A stretch of DNA of 64,000 bases. It comes from an uncultured Aquimarina sp. (GTDB lineage: Bacteria > Bacteroidota > Bacteroidia > Flavobacteriales > Flavobacteriaceae). A program made the translations under genes and the position numbers. The notes below the pieces were generated by a model. That model did not search any database. It had not been told where the DNA came from and saw only the letters and a program-made list of their open reading frames with translations. The stretch covers positions 1-64,000 of the forward strand of contig CANMDH010000021.1 in NCBI GenBank assembly GCA_947496555.1. Reading direction: 5' to 3'. This document shows positions 9,281 to 20,200 of this stretch, piece after piece; position 1 is the first letter of the stretch; each line of letters opens with the position of its first letter.

Positions 9281-10732
9281 CTAGTTTTCTATATAATTTG
9301 GATTAGGTTCAGGAAATTTAGCGTTTAAATCTGAAAGTATTTTCCTCATATTATCTTTTAACACTTCAAGTTTTTCTGTCGAGACTGCTGACAGATCATT
9401 ACTTTCAGACATGTCTTTTTTTAAATTGTACAACTCGTACCTATCATCCTCATAAAAATGAATAATTTTCCAATCTCCCTCGCGATAGGCTGTAGCCGGT
9501 TTACCGCGTTGAGGACTATAATGAGGTAAATGCCAAAGTAAACCTCTTTCCTTTTGAGAATCACCTTTGAACAAGGGAAGTAAACTTATTCCGTCTTGCG
9601 TTCTTTCCTTGATATCAGCCATTTCCATGAAAGTATTATAAAAATCCTGGCCAATTACCGGAGTTGAATCAATTTGATTTTTTTTAATCATTTTTGGCCA
9701 GCGAGCTATCAGTGGTTCCCTGATTCCGCCCTCATAAACATATCCTTTACCTTCACGAAGCATTCCGTTATCTGTTGGTGGTGTGTGTTTAGCAAAGGCA
9801 GGTACTTCACGTACCGATAATCCACCATTATCTGATGTAAAAAGTACTAATGTATTTTCTGTTAGATTAAGTTCTTTTAGTTTTTCCAGGATTCTACCCA
9901 CATTTTGATCGATAGATTCTACCATAGCGGCATAATGAATATTAGGCATTGTGGTTTCTGAAGTATCTACTCCTCTCTTCTTCTTATATTTTGCTACTAA
10001 ATCCGGTTTTGCTTCTATAGGTACATGTGGCGAATAATAATTGAGACTGATAAAAAATGTAGAATCTTTCTGCCGGTTAATATATTCAATTGCCTTATCT
10101 GTTAAAACATCAGTAAGATAATCACCTTCTTTTGAAGAATTTTGAAGTTCGGGCTTTTCTCCTTTATTGAAAAAGGGGTAAAAGAAACTCTTAGGAAGAC
10201 CATTCCAAGCTCCTGCAATATTGACATCAAATCCTCGGTGATCTGGTGTAAACTTTCCTCCACCCAAATGCCATTTACCTATAAAAGCAGTTTTATAATC
10301 CTTGGCCTTTAATGCTTCAGCAATAGTTTTATGTTCTAACTTTAATTGTTGTGCAATTGGGGGTGTTTTTAGTTTTTGGTTCGGACCAGGAGGTTGGTTT
10401 CCATGAATATGTTCTGTAATATTTACTCGAATTGGATGTAATCCTGTCATCAAACTAGCCCTTGATGGACTGCAAAGAGGCGCAGCGGCATACGCATCTG
10501 TAAATTTAATCCCTTCTTCAGCTAATTGATCTAAATTAGGGGTTTCAATAAAATTGTTACCGTAACAACTCAGATCATACCATCCCAGATCATCGGCCAC
10601 AATCATAATAATATTAGGTTGTTTATTTATCTCTTTGTCTTTGTTTGTTCTACAAGATAAAATTGAGATCAGCACCAAACAAAAAAAGACGTTTTCCCAA
10701 TTAACAATTTTTGGTAGTTTCATAATGCTCAT
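9281..10732 (-). CDS. S1-family sulfatase, lipoprotein
   Basis: Type I sulfatases hydrolyse sulfate esters using a formylglycine made from a cysteine in C-x-P/A-x-R. Here the motif is CSPSRASLMTG with Cys87. Other family features are the metal-binding Asp pair in IVADDLGW (residues 47-48), GKWHLGG and a C-terminal metal-site TSDNGG. The 483-residue protein has a lipobox (SILSC, Cys27), so it is probably anchored in the periplasm or on the cell surface. It heads the minus-strand unit with the esterase-GH16 and galM, so desulfation, de-esterification and endo-cleavage are likely co-expressed. The sulfatase-maturing enzyme is not in this window. The carbohydrate and sulfate position cannot be read from the sequence. 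Confidence 0.92.
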   Translation of the reverse strand: MSIMKLPKIVNWENVFFCLVLISILSCRTNKDKEINKQPNIIMIVADDLGWYDLSCYGNNFIETPNLDQLAEEGIKFTDAYAAAPLCSPSRASLMTGLHPIRVNITEHIHGNQPPGPNQKLKTPPIAQQLKLEHKTIAEALKAKDYKTAFIGKWHLGGGKFTPDHRGFDVNIAGAWNGLPKSFFYPFFNKGEKPELQNSSKEGDYLTDVLTDKAIEYINRQKDSTFFISLNYYSPHVPIEAKPDLVAKYKKKRGVDTSETTMPNIHYAAMVESIDQNVGRILEKLKELNLTENTLVLFTSDNGGLSVREVPAFAKHTPPTDNGMLREGKGYVYEGGIREPLIARWPKMIKKNQIDSTPVIGQDFYNTFMEMADIKERTQDGISLLPLFKGDSQKERGLLWHLPHYSPQRGKPATAYREGDWKIIHFYEDDRYELYNLKKDMSESNDLSAVSTEKLEVLKDNMRKILSDLNAKFPEPNPNYIEN

Positions 10733-10799
10733 TTATATCCTATAAAAGTAAGGTTCGCCGTTGTTTTATTCATCATGCACTTACCTGTACTATTAATTC

Positions 10800-10818
10800 C
10801 AGCAAGGTACAGGATACT
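10800..10818 (+). promoter_or_regulatory. CAGGAT direct-repeat motif (site E) upstream of GH43
   Basis: The 19-mer CAGCAAGGTACAGGATACT shares CA..A and CAGGAT, ten bases apart, with five other sites in this window. It lies about 46-64 bases upstream of the GH43 start. A weaker inverted partner (CCTGTAC, 10784-10790) points toward the divergent sulfatase gene. Confidence 0.5.
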
Positions 10819-10822
10819 TTTG
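10815..10822 (+). promoter_or_regulatory. candidate -7 promoter element
   Basis: TACTTTTG fits the Bacteroidota -7 consensus TAnnTTTG exactly and lies about 42 bases upstream of the GH43 ATG. It overlaps the right end of the CAGGAT motif. No clear -33 TTG was identified. Confidence 0.4.
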
Positions 10823-10863
10823 ATTCTAAAAAGCTTCAACTTTATGGTATAATACCTAAGATC

Positions 10864-12309
10864 ATGAAAAATACTATTGCTTATACCCTTCTTGTATGCC
10901 TGATTTTGCCTTTCTCATCTTTCGCTCAAACTATCAATATAGATAATACAAAACCCAGGTTAGATAAAAAAGGTCAAATTGTGGATGCTCATGATGGCAG
11001 GGTGATCCAATTTGGAGATATATTTTATTGGTATGGCACCTCTTATGGAAGTACCAATGGGTTTACAACTAAAAATCATTATCGATGCTATAGTTCTAAG
11101 GATTTAACCAATTGGAAATATGAAGGTAAATTACTAGATACACAACCTGAAGGAGTCTATTACCGACCACATGTTATTTACAATAACAAAACTAAAAAAT
11201 ATGTACTCTGGTATAATTGGTACCCAAAGCTATGGAACGGACAGTTTGGAGTGGCAACCAGTGATTCCCCAACAGGGCCTTTTAAAATTGTAAATGATAA
11301 TATTAAGATGTACCGATCCGATGTTGGCTTAGGGGATTTTGGTCTTTTTGTTGACGATGATGGAACGGGGTATATTAGTTATAATACTATACAAAACCAT
11401 CAAGTATCTGTAGAAAAACTAAGTGATGATTATTTGTCTTCTACTTTAGAAAATGGAGGCATTATCGACCAGCATATGGAGGCCGGAACGATGTTTAAAA
11501 AAGAAGGGAAGTATTATCTACTTACAGATTATACTTGTTGTTTCTGTAATTACGGCTCTGGAGCCAGAGTTTATATCTCAGATAACCCTTTAAAAGGATA
11601 TGCGCTTACTTCTAATATCAACCGATATCCGGGAAGACACTCTTTAAAACTCAACGACAAAATAAAAAGAGGTACCTTGTACGAAACACTTATCAAAAAT
11701 AAAGATGGGGTTTACGCTGTTGAAATTCTTTTTGATGAAAAACTAGCGATTAACAAATTAGCGCTACATATTTTTACTGGAAATCGTCCTGAGAATTGTG
11801 GTGATGTAAATAATCCTAAAGTACATCCTGATATTTTTTCTCCAAAATTTGAAATTTTTGAATGGAATAACCATTCTTGGAAAAGAATCGATATTAAAAA
11901 TCAAATCATTAAAAAATCAGCTTTAAAAGAGGAAATCGTGCTTGAATTCGCTACCAGTACATCTGACCGTTTCAAAATTATTCCTATTGAAAGTGATGCT
12001 TATGTATTTATCAATGAAATTGAAACGTTTAATGAAGAAACCCCTAACAATTTGAGAGGAAGTTTTTTTATTACGGGACCCAATATCCCTCAGAAACCAA
12101 TAATTCCTGCTCAGCAATCTTACGTAATGAAGCTTAATACAACCGAGGGAGAAAAGTATATCTGGATCGGAGATCTTTGGGGTTCTGCCTCTGATAATAT
12201 TAAGGGATATGATTATCAGTATTGGAGTGCTCCTTTAGAGTTTAAAAAAGACGGAACCATAAAACCAATGACATGGAAAGATCAATGGTCTGTTGAGTTA
12301 AAAAAATGA
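10864..12309 (+). CDS. secreted GH43-family glycosidase with an inserted domain
   Basis: A signal peptide (about 1-21, ending SFAQ) is followed by a five-bladed propeller of the GH43 type. Blade signatures include DAHDGRVI (about 41-48), the WYGTSYG strand, GDFGLFVDDDGTGYISY with Asp158, and HMEAGTMFKKEGKYYLL with Glu206, a likely general acid. After residue about 260 a beta-rich segment to about 390 resembles a discoidin/galactose-binding fold. The last propeller blade then resumes (GDLWGSASDN and YWSAPLEF). The general look is closest to the exo-beta-1,3-galactanase/galactan-active part of GH43, but this is judged by eye. It is a single plus-strand gene convergent with rhaT and divergent from the sulfatase unit. 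A galactosidase or arabinofuranosidase role are both possible. Confidence 0.8.
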   Translation: MKNTIAYTLLVCLILPFSSFAQTINIDNTKPRLDKKGQIVDAHDGRVIQFGDIFYWYGTSYGSTNGFTTKNHYRCYSSKDLTNWKYEGKLLDTQPEGVYYRPHVIYNNKTKKYVLWYNWYPKLWNGQFGVATSDSPTGPFKIVNDNIKMYRSDVGLGDFGLFVDDDGTGYISYNTIQNHQVSVEKLSDDYLSSTLENGGIIDQHMEAGTMFKKEGKYYLLTDYTCCFCNYGSGARVYISDNPLKGYALTSNINRYPGRHSLKLNDKIKRGTLYETLIKNKDGVYAVEILFDEKLAINKLALHIFTGNRPENCGDVNNPKVHPDIFSPKFEIFEWNNHSWKRIDIKNQIIKKSALKEEIVLEFATSTSDRFKIIPIESDAYVFINEIETFNEETPNNLRGSFFITGPNIPQKPIIPAQQSYVMKLNTTEGEKYIWIGDLWGSASDNIKGYDYQYWSAPLEFKKDGTIKPMTWKDQWSVELKK

Positions 12310-12324
12310 TGAGGTGTTTGTAGG

Positions 12325-13362
12325 TTAAGCTAGTTGATTTCCTATTCCTATGATGATTGTAGAAGTAATCAATATAGCTAACCCTAAGGTCAAAACCAAC
12401 GCTACCTTTTTGCTCACACCCTTCCATTCTTTAGTAATTAATCCCCACATGGTGCTAAAGATTATAATAAAAGCCATATGTAAGGTCCAACTGGCAAAGT
12501 CGTGTTCACTCATTTGTGTAGATCCCATACCATAGAACATAAATTGACAATACCATGTTGTGCCGGCAATAGCGGCAAAAAGGTAATTTATCTTCAGCGG
12601 TGTTGTTTGGTTGCTATAATCTTTGTAACTCTTCTTTTTAATATTCAAATAAGCACACCAAAAAAAATTAGAAGTAAAACCTCCTGCCAGTATTACTATA
12701 AAAGTTGGACCATTTTGCCATAATACCGGAGCATTATTTTGAATCGCTAATTCAGAGATGGGGCCTCCAGCTGCGATCCCAAAAGCAAAACAAGCACTCA
12801 TAATGCCTGCAAATATGGCAACAACAATTCCTTTTTTAAGATTAAATTCTTTTACCCCTTTTTGTTTTTCTTCATCAGAAAGTTCTTTATCCTTAAGAAT
12901 ACCAGCTCTTCCGCAAATAATAATTCCTAGTAAACAAACCCCAATCCCCATCAAAACTACCTGACCAGAAGTAGTTTGTAACAAACTATTAAATTTTCCT
13001 TCATAAATGGGTGGTATCAGGGTTCCGAAAGCTGCAGTGAGACCCAAAGCCAATGCCATTCCCAGAGACATTCCCAAATATCGCATGGTCATTCCAAAAG
13101 TTAATCCCCCGATTCCCCAGAGTATTCCAAAAAAATAAGTCCAGAAAAGTGTTGAAAATTCAGTTTTATATAAAATGGTTATAGTCTCGGGAACTGTAAT
13201 TAATGCAACTAACCATGGAATAATGAGCCATGCAAAAAAACCATTAACCAGCCACCCGCTTTCCCAAGACCACTTTTTGATTTTTTTAATCGGAAGATAA
13301 AACGATCCGGCAGCAAAACCACCGATGGCGTGAAAAACAATCCCTAATACAGAATTTATCAT
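12325..13362 (-). CDS. rhaT: L-rhamnose/proton symporter
   Basis: RhaT imports L-rhamnose across the inner membrane with protons. The 345-residue protein is almost entirely hydrophobic, with about ten membrane segments. It opens with a region containing HAIGGFAAGSFYLPIKKIKKWSWE, which matches the conserved RhaT N-terminus with its Lys-rich loop. It is the last gene of the minus-strand unit that includes GH78 and the isomerase-like gene, 47 bases after the latter. The partnership with the alpha-L-rhamnosidase and the complete rhamnose pathway at 31975-36773 supports the substrate assignment. Confidence 0.9.
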   Translation of the reverse strand: MINSVLGIVFHAIGGFAAGSFYLPIKKIKKWSWESGWLVNGFFAWLIIPWLVALITVPETITILYKTEFSTLFWTYFFGILWGIGGLTFGMTMRYLGMSLGMALALGLTAAFGTLIPPIYEGKFNSLLQTTSGQVVLMGIGVCLLGIIICGRAGILKDKELSDEEKQKGVKEFNLKKGIVVAIFAGIMSACFAFGIAAGGPISELAIQNNAPVLWQNGPTFIVILAGGFTSNFFWCAYLNIKKKSYKDYSNQTTPLKINYLFAAIAGTTWYCQFMFYGMGSTQMSEHDFASWTLHMAFIIIFSTMWGLITKEWKGVSKKVALVLTLGLAILITSTIIIGIGNQLA

Positions 13363-13409
13363 AGAATGAATTATATGAGGTTATTACTGATGTTACTATT
13401 CTTTTATCT

Positions 13410-14825
13410 CTAACATATTTTGATATGTTTGATCTCCAGAAAGTCAGCAATTTTTTGAATTATAGATGATGAATGCCCAATACCGATAGCACAATGATGC
13501 GATGGACCAGCCATAGACCATTGATTTATGAAATCCCTTATCGATATAGAAAACTTATAACGAGAGTTTGTGTTCCCAATTTGTAGTGTTGGGCCTTCTA
13601 CGGATTCACCTTCAGCCGTGAGTAAATAAATCTCACCTAAGCTGTTTTGGCATACAGACAGTAATGTTACGGGGCCACTAGCTACCTTCATCTGAATTGA
13701 TAATCCCTTCCCAGGTTTTCCGTGATATACCGGTAATGGAACCAATCCAACTTTTCCTTCGGCTATTTTAAAATGTGCGGGTCCATCATGGCCTAATAAG
13801 ATGATATCATCTTCAAAATCCATTGCATAAAACTCTGAAAAAGAACCTCCACATCCCAATGCGTCCATAATCTTCATTGCCTGAACATTTTTTATCTCGC
13901 ATTCTCCTGCCACCGGGACATTTTTCCCGGTAAGTAAGGTAAATCCAGGAATTAATGAGGTAACTATATTTTCATAAGTGGGGTCTCCATCTCCTTCATA
14001 ATAATAAGCCAATGATCCCAATTTGAATTCTTCAACCAATGTATCTAGTGCTACCGATGTTTGAGCGGCTCTTCGTAATTCTTTATTATCGCATTCTAGA
14101 GAAACTTCAAATAGCTTTTTAAACGCTTCTATCTTATCCAGAATTTCTTTTTCAGCTACGTTATCCCTTATATTTTTAAGTGTTCCGAACTCGATGATTT
14201 CAAAATGATTTCCAAAAGTAGCGGCCTGTTGGGTAAGATCGCTATATACATCCAGCATTCCATTATAATAATGTCCTAAAACGCCTACACGATTGTTGTT
14301 CATAGTTTTTATAACCGTTAAGGCTTGAATGAATTCTCGTATCTCATTCCATACATATTCTTCATTCAGATACCCTGAAATCAAATGAAACTTAATATGA
14401 GATCGATTAAAAACACTAGCTAACTCAGGTGCTACACAACTCTGGCAATGTGCCAGCCATTCTCCTGTCATTTTTCCTCTATCTCCAATGGCATTAAACG
14501 TATCATAATGTATGGCTTTTACAGGTTGTAGATTAAGAACAATTACCGGTACTTTTGTTTTTTGAACAACGGGCAAGACATTGTGGGAAAGCGCATAGGT
14601 GGATATAAAAAGAAAAATACAATCTATATCTTCTTTGTTAAACATTGTTGCAACTTCATTGGCCTTGAATGGGTTATCGACCATTCCGGCATTAACCACA
14701 TCTACCTCAAAATCTTCAATTTTTTCTGCAATTTTTTTCTGATAACCTATCAAGCGATCCTGTAATCCTTCAAATTGATCCCAATAGGTGTCTAATCCTA
14801 TTCCAAATAGTCCAATCTTAATCAT
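13410..14825 (-). CDS. L-fucose/L-arabinose isomerase-family protein, substrate unknown
   Basis: This 471-residue protein has the Rossmann-like N-terminal part and the central and C-terminal folds of the fucose/arabinose isomerase superfamily. These enzymes interconvert aldoses and ketoses with a divalent metal. Recognisable pieces are FISTYALSHNVLPVVQ near residues 72-87, the metal-region GECEIKN near 305-311 and SHHCAIGIGH near 445-454. There is no signal peptide, so it is cytoplasmic. It sits between GH78 and rhaT, 15 bases downstream of the rhamnosidase start-side neighbour, and so is co-transcribed with them. A separate rhamnose isomerase is encoded at 34098-35378, so this protein either acts on another released sugar (fucose, arabinose, galactose) or is redundant. 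No matching kinase or aldolase for such a sugar is seen nearby. Confidence 0.75.
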   Translation of the reverse strand: MIKIGLFGIGLDTYWDQFEGLQDRLIGYQKKIAEKIEDFEVDVVNAGMVDNPFKANEVATMFNKEDIDCIFLFISTYALSHNVLPVVQKTKVPVIVLNLQPVKAIHYDTFNAIGDRGKMTGEWLAHCQSCVAPELASVFNRSHIKFHLISGYLNEEYVWNEIREFIQALTVIKTMNNNRVGVLGHYYNGMLDVYSDLTQQAATFGNHFEIIEFGTLKNIRDNVAEKEILDKIEAFKKLFEVSLECDNKELRRAAQTSVALDTLVEEFKLGSLAYYYEGDGDPTYENIVTSLIPGFTLLTGKNVPVAGECEIKNVQAMKIMDALGCGGSFSEFYAMDFEDDIILLGHDGPAHFKIAEGKVGLVPLPVYHGKPGKGLSIQMKVASGPVTLLSVCQNSLGEIYLLTAEGESVEGPTLQIGNTNSRYKFSISIRDFINQWSMAGPSHHCAIGIGHSSSIIQKIADFLEIKHIKIC

Positions 14826-14840
14826 AAAAGTTAATGGTTG

Positions 14841-17141
14841 TTAATTAGCGTTTATTTCGTAAATTCCAGAGGAAACTTCGAAAACTTTATAATCTTGGTC
14901 CTTGATATGAATTACTTTCTCACCGTTCACTATAATCTCCTGATATCTTGAAGGAATGTAAACTATTGCTTTTGATTCTTTTGGCACTTCTATATCTAAA
15001 CGATATTCTTTATCATTCTTGAGTTCTACTTTGATATTGCCTTTGATACTGGGTACAACAGCTTTTATGTGTTTTAAAAATCCGGGTTGTGGTTTTATTT
15101 GAAAGGTTTCATATCCAGGTGAAGTCGGTGCTATTCCAGCTGCATATTGATATAATAAGGTCAACCCTCCTCCACTCCAGGCATGATTTGTAGTTCCTCC
15201 TCCAAAGCCTTCAGCACCAATGCCCCAACCTTCCCACAAAGTGGTGTATGTTGTATCGAGCACCATTTTTGAAAAACGTTCTTTCATACGTTCTAAAGCA
15301 TAATCAGGATAGCCCATCCGAAATAGTGCTTCTAACACATATTTTTCCATATAAGGACTGGCGTGCTTTTCAGATTGTAACACTTTATAAATAGCTTCAT
15401 ATTTATCTGGGTCTGCTAAACCAGCCACTACCGCTAATCCCTGCGAGCGATCATCGGTTTTGCCTTTATAATCTTGTGAACGGTAATGTTCTCCTTTCCA
15501 GAAGACTTTATTAAAGGCAACCTTAAAATCATTCATTATCCTTGTAACTGAATCTACTTCTTTTACATTTCCTAAAACTTCGGACATATTTTTATAACCT
15601 TTCAGAGCTAAATAATACTGGGTATTTATTAGTATAGTGATATCTCGATTGGTTCCCCAGTCCCCCCAGGTCCAACCCCCTTTTCGTACTGTTACTGTGC
15701 CATCTTTTTTTATTTTCCATAATGAAAGATATTTTTTGACAGGAGCGTAAACTTTTTTAATGGTTTCAAGGTCTGCTGTATGCAAATAGTAATTCCAAAA
15801 ACCATAATGGCCAACGCTCATAAGCATCTGCCCAGGAAGCTCCTGATTCCAGTTTCCGGCCGGCATTGGAGAAAAAATCGTACTGTCAGGACGTTGCCAA
15901 TTCATTAATTCTAACATCCCTTTTTTCATTAAGGCGTCAGCTGATCGATCAAGGGCATAGAAGGCTTCACCACTTTCCAGAACTACATCCCCCCACCATT
16001 GAGCGCGCTCACGACCGGGGGTATCCATATAATTATCACGCATGGTTACGTACAATGTACGAACTGCTTTCTTGCACATCAGGTTGTAAAATTCATCATC
16101 TACCCAAATACTACCTGCCAGAGAGGTGTTATAACCTGTTTCTCTATATTTTAAGTCTAGCACCTCTACTCCTTCTGGAATAACATAATACATTACATGC
16201 CCGTTGATCCAACCCAAGGACTCATATTGCTGCTCGCCATTTTTTGTAATATACTCTGCACGCATATTATACTCAGATCCTCCTTTATAATTATCTGTAA
16301 GCATGGTTATCTTTTTACCAGCTTTGGCCCTGACCTTTAAATAAGGTGTGACTTGGGCATTATATGGAAGTTCGCATTTTATGGTATCTCCTTTACTAAC
16401 AAAAGGAAAGTCGATTTGATTGACGTATGACTTCAGCCCAAAATCCTTCCAAAAGGGGATAGGGCGTTTTACCAATCGATTCCAAGGAGCGCAAGTACCT
16501 TGGCACATAACTTTTGCATCTGACCAATGTTGATCATCAAAATCCGGTTTTACCCAATCCGGTATATCATTTCTGGCTTCAAAAACAATGTTGGATTCGG
16601 GTAATCGCCAATTAGGTTGTGGATTCTCACTTTCTGAAATGTAAGCAGGGTGTGGTATTGCTTTCCAAGTAGCATCAGTTTGAACAATTAGCTTATTGTT
16701 TTGATATATTTCTGCAATCAGTCCGGCTTTGCCACTTGATTTGTGAGTCATTCCTTCTTTACCAAAATACCACAACAACAGTGCTACTGTGTTTTCGCCT
16801 TGTTTTAAAGTATTTGTCAGATCTATCTCGTCATAATAGGTATCGTTGGGAGTGGGACCTCTTTTTAATCCACCTTCGAACACCTCCAGGTTTCCGTTGA
16901 TCCATAACCAATATTTGGTATCTACGCCTAGGCGAAGTATAATCTGTGTAGTATCTTGTTTATATGTAAATGATTTTCTGAAAGCTAGCCAAGCATTTTT
17001 TTCAGGAAAAGCGCTTTTTGCGGTAATCCAATCGGCTTTCCAGTCACTAGCTAAAGCCTCATGTGAAACTTCAGAAAGAGAAGTACTTTCTTCTTTGCAA
17101 GAGAATATAAGAAAAAATATTAGTAAAGAATACCACTTCAT
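14841..17141 (-). CDS. alpha-L-rhamnosidase, GH78 lipoprotein
   Basis: GH78 enzymes remove terminal alpha-L-rhamnose by inversion. The 766-residue protein has a short lipoprotein signal (FLIFSC, Cys15), N-terminal beta-sandwich domains (about 30-330), an (alpha/alpha)6 catalytic barrel (about 345-670) and a C-terminal beta domain. The family signature DTPGRERAQWWGD spans residues 373-385, with Glu378 and Asp385 among the expected catalytic-site residues. The barrel continues through SPMPAGNWNQELPGQ and GGWTWGDWG. It is followed by the isomerase-like gene and rhaT, a logical release-isomerise-import group. Whether the enzyme needs prior desulfation of rhamnose is unknown, but two sulfatases are encoded within 11 kb. 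Confidence 0.9.
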   Translation of the reverse strand: MKWYSLLIFFLIFSCKEESTSLSEVSHEALASDWKADWITAKSAFPEKNAWLAFRKSFTYKQDTTQIILRLGVDTKYWLWINGNLEVFEGGLKRGPTPNDTYYDEIDLTNTLKQGENTVALLLWYFGKEGMTHKSSGKAGLIAEIYQNNKLIVQTDATWKAIPHPAYISESENPQPNWRLPESNIVFEARNDIPDWVKPDFDDQHWSDAKVMCQGTCAPWNRLVKRPIPFWKDFGLKSYVNQIDFPFVSKGDTIKCELPYNAQVTPYLKVRAKAGKKITMLTDNYKGGSEYNMRAEYITKNGEQQYESLGWINGHVMYYVIPEGVEVLDLKYRETGYNTSLAGSIWVDDEFYNLMCKKAVRTLYVTMRDNYMDTPGRERAQWWGDVVLESGEAFYALDRSADALMKKGMLELMNWQRPDSTIFSPMPAGNWNQELPGQMLMSVGHYGFWNYYLHTADLETIKKVYAPVKKYLSLWKIKKDGTVTVRKGGWTWGDWGTNRDITILINTQYYLALKGYKNMSEVLGNVKEVDSVTRIMNDFKVAFNKVFWKGEHYRSQDYKGKTDDRSQGLAVVAGLADPDKYEAIYKVLQSEKHASPYMEKYVLEALFRMGYPDYALERMKERFSKMVLDTTYTTLWEGWGIGAEGFGGGTTNHAWSGGGLTLLYQYAAGIAPTSPGYETFQIKPQPGFLKHIKAVVPSIKGNIKVELKNDKEYRLDIEVPKESKAIVYIPSRYQEIIVNGEKVIHIKDQDYKVFEVSSGIYEINAN

Positions 17142-17225
17142 GAATCATTAAATTTATAGTATTTCTTCAACAAAATAGAAGAAAGAAATGTAAAAACTAT
17201 CTTGTTGTGTCCTGATGCAATCACC

Positions 17226-20200
17226 CTACTCCACAATCTGTATTCGAAAAGAATATCGATATGCTTCAGCCGGAATCCTGAAAGAGGCATGTGGTCTGGC
17301 ATCAATATTCCAGGTGTTATCACCCCCTACGCCCATCTGTTTATGATCTATATTTAGGGTGGTAGTTTTTTCAAACTTCAATTCTTCTATCCGATTGGTC
17401 TGTTCGATTTCATTTTGAGTAAAAGGCCAGGTACTAAAACTTAAAGGTTGATGAATGCTTTCTATTTGAAGACCCCTACCGCTAGAATTTGTAATAGTAG
17501 CCCAATACACATCTGTTTTATTACTGCTCTCCTGAGGACGAACATAATACGTAAAGTCTTTTTTTACTGATTCAGAATATCTTCCGAAGAAAGCTCCTGT
17601 TTTCTTATCTGTATAGCTTTCTAATGGTCCCCTGCCGAACCATTGTAATTGATCAAATTGAGCCGGAATTTGAAGCTGCCATCCTACTCGAGGAGTATCA
17701 GCAAGATCTGCTTCTGGTTTGAATTGGTAGTCTACTTGTATTGAACCATCTGCAAAGATGGTATACTGCTGAGTAACCAATGATTCTGTTTCTCCGACTG
17801 TATGTTTTGTTTTTATGCTAACCGTATTTTCATCTTTTTGGTGCGAAATACTAACTAATTGCTGGTTTTCTGATGCTTTTTTCCAAATTTTCTGACGCTT
17901 CATAATACCAGAAGCCAAGTCATTATCAGTTGGAGCCCTCCAAAAATTAGGTTTGGGAGGTATGCTAATAAAATTCTCTCCTTTTAAGGCATATTTGACA
18001 AGTGTTCCATTCTTTTTATTAAAAACAACCTCAACATCTTTGACAGTTATTTTGATCTCAGAATTTGTTTCTTTTAACTCAGGAACAGATCCTACTACGG
18101 TTATGTTTTTTTTGGGAACATAGTGCAACAAAAATTGTTCTGCTCCTATTTCAAAACCTTTTTTAGCCCAGGGTCTATCCTCCTTTAGTACAAAAGCGAT
18201 TTTTATATGGTATCTAAATCCAGGTTTTGCATCGATTTGGGGAAGAGGTATTTGAAAAGATGCTTCTTGCTGCGGAAGAATATCCGGTGATACCATGCTT
18301 TTGGTATGAATTACCTTTCCATCTTCAGTAATTTCCCAGGTTATATCATACGCATTAAGATTGGTACGAAAATGCCGATTAAACACTTTAAATTTTCCTT
18401 TACTGATACTATCCGCTTGTATTTTTATTCGCTGCCAAACGTACTTAGCTTGCCATCCTCCTGATTTAACCTTTCCATCAGCAGAGATCAGTCCTTTTTG
18501 TACCGGATTTAAATCTTCTTGTTTTTGTCCGAAATCTTGACCATGTTTCCAAAGGGTCTTTCCATCTTTACTTTTCTTTGCGACTAACTGATCTCGCCAA
18601 TCCCAAACAAACGCCCCCACAAACCTTGGGTATTTTCTAATGGCTTTCCAATATCCTTCTAAATCTCCGGTTGAATTGCCTTGAGAATGGGCATACTCGC
18701 ACCAAATCACAGGTCGGTTATCATCAGGTTTGGTCGCCAGGTCGATCATATCTTCGGTTAATCTGTACATTCGACTAATAATATCTGTATATATTCGATC
18801 TTTCGGTTCTGGCTTTGGCCAATTGTAACCGTAAATATTCTGAGCTCCTTCAGCGTGTATCGGTCTGGTAGGATCAAATTCTTTGATCCATGAAGATAAT
18901 GCCGCATGATTGGGTCCGAATCCAGACTCATTCCCTAGAGACCAGCTTATGATACTGGGGTAATTTTTATTACGTTCTACCATTCTGATTCCACGTTCCA
19001 GAAATGCAGTATGCCATTCTGGTAAATTACTGAAAATAGATCCATGGCCATGGCTTTCGATATTGGCTTCGTCCATCACATAAATTCCATATTCATCACA
19101 GAGTTCATACCAATGCGGCGGATTGGGGTAATGAGACGATCGCGATGCATTTACATTTAATTGTTTCATCAATTCTGCATCTCTACGCATGGTCTCTTTT
19201 GTAACTGCTTTTCCTGTAACGGCATCCCAATCATGGCGATTTACTCCGTATAGTAAAACCGGCACTCCATTAACCTTAAATTGCCCGTCACTACTATCAA
19301 TTTCTCTAAATCCAATTTTAGTGCTTCGGGCTTCTATGAGCTTGCCTTTTCGATCTTTTAAAGAAAGTACAAGGGTATACAGATTGGGGTATTCTGCAGA
19401 CCACTTTTCAGGGCTTACAATTTTGGCGTGCATTAAGTTTTCAAAAGGCCGGTTTCCTATTTCAGGGTGGTATTCGTTTACTATTTGATCTACGGTAATC
19501 ACCAGAGGTTTTTCCAAAATTGACTTCTCATTCGTATCAAAAAGCTCAGCTTCTACCTTCCAATCTTTTGTATCGACTTTTTCGAAAAGTTTAATTTTAG
19601 GTCGAATCTGTAGGAAGGCATCCTTATATTCCACATCCAGATCTGTTCGAACGGCAAAGTCATAGATTTGTACTTTTGGAGCTGCTTCTAAATACACTTC
19701 ACGTGTAATGCCACTCATTCGCCAATGATCTTGATCTTCGATATAACTACCATCACTCCATTGGGAAACCTGAAATGCAATGATATTGTTTTTTGGCTTT
19801 AAATAGGAAGTAACATCAAACTCGGCGGGCAACCTATTATCTTCACTATATCCTATATACTTTTCATTCACCCAAACTGACAAACAGGAAGATGCTGCTC
19901 CCACATGCAACGTGATTTGCATATCCTTCCAATTAGATGGGATATTGACAATTTTTCGATAAAGTCCTGTTGGATTATAATCTTTTGGAACATTAGGCTG
20001 TTTTACTCCTTTCTTTTCCCAAATTTGATGTGTAAGCCGATGCCATGGTTTTCCGTAACCTTCTAATTCCCAGTTAGACGGAACAGGAATATTTTTCCAT
20101 TGCCCATCTGAAAATGAACTTGTGTAAAATCCATTGGGAACTTCTGAAGGGTTTTCAACCAATTGAAACTTCCAATTTCCATTTAATGATTTTTTTCTTG

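Noticed and set aside
10778-10796. Inverted CCTGTAC half-site as a seventh motif copy for the sulfatase gene
   Set aside because: Only about 11 of 19 positions match and the CAGGAT core is broken, so it is mentioned as a partner of site E but not counted.
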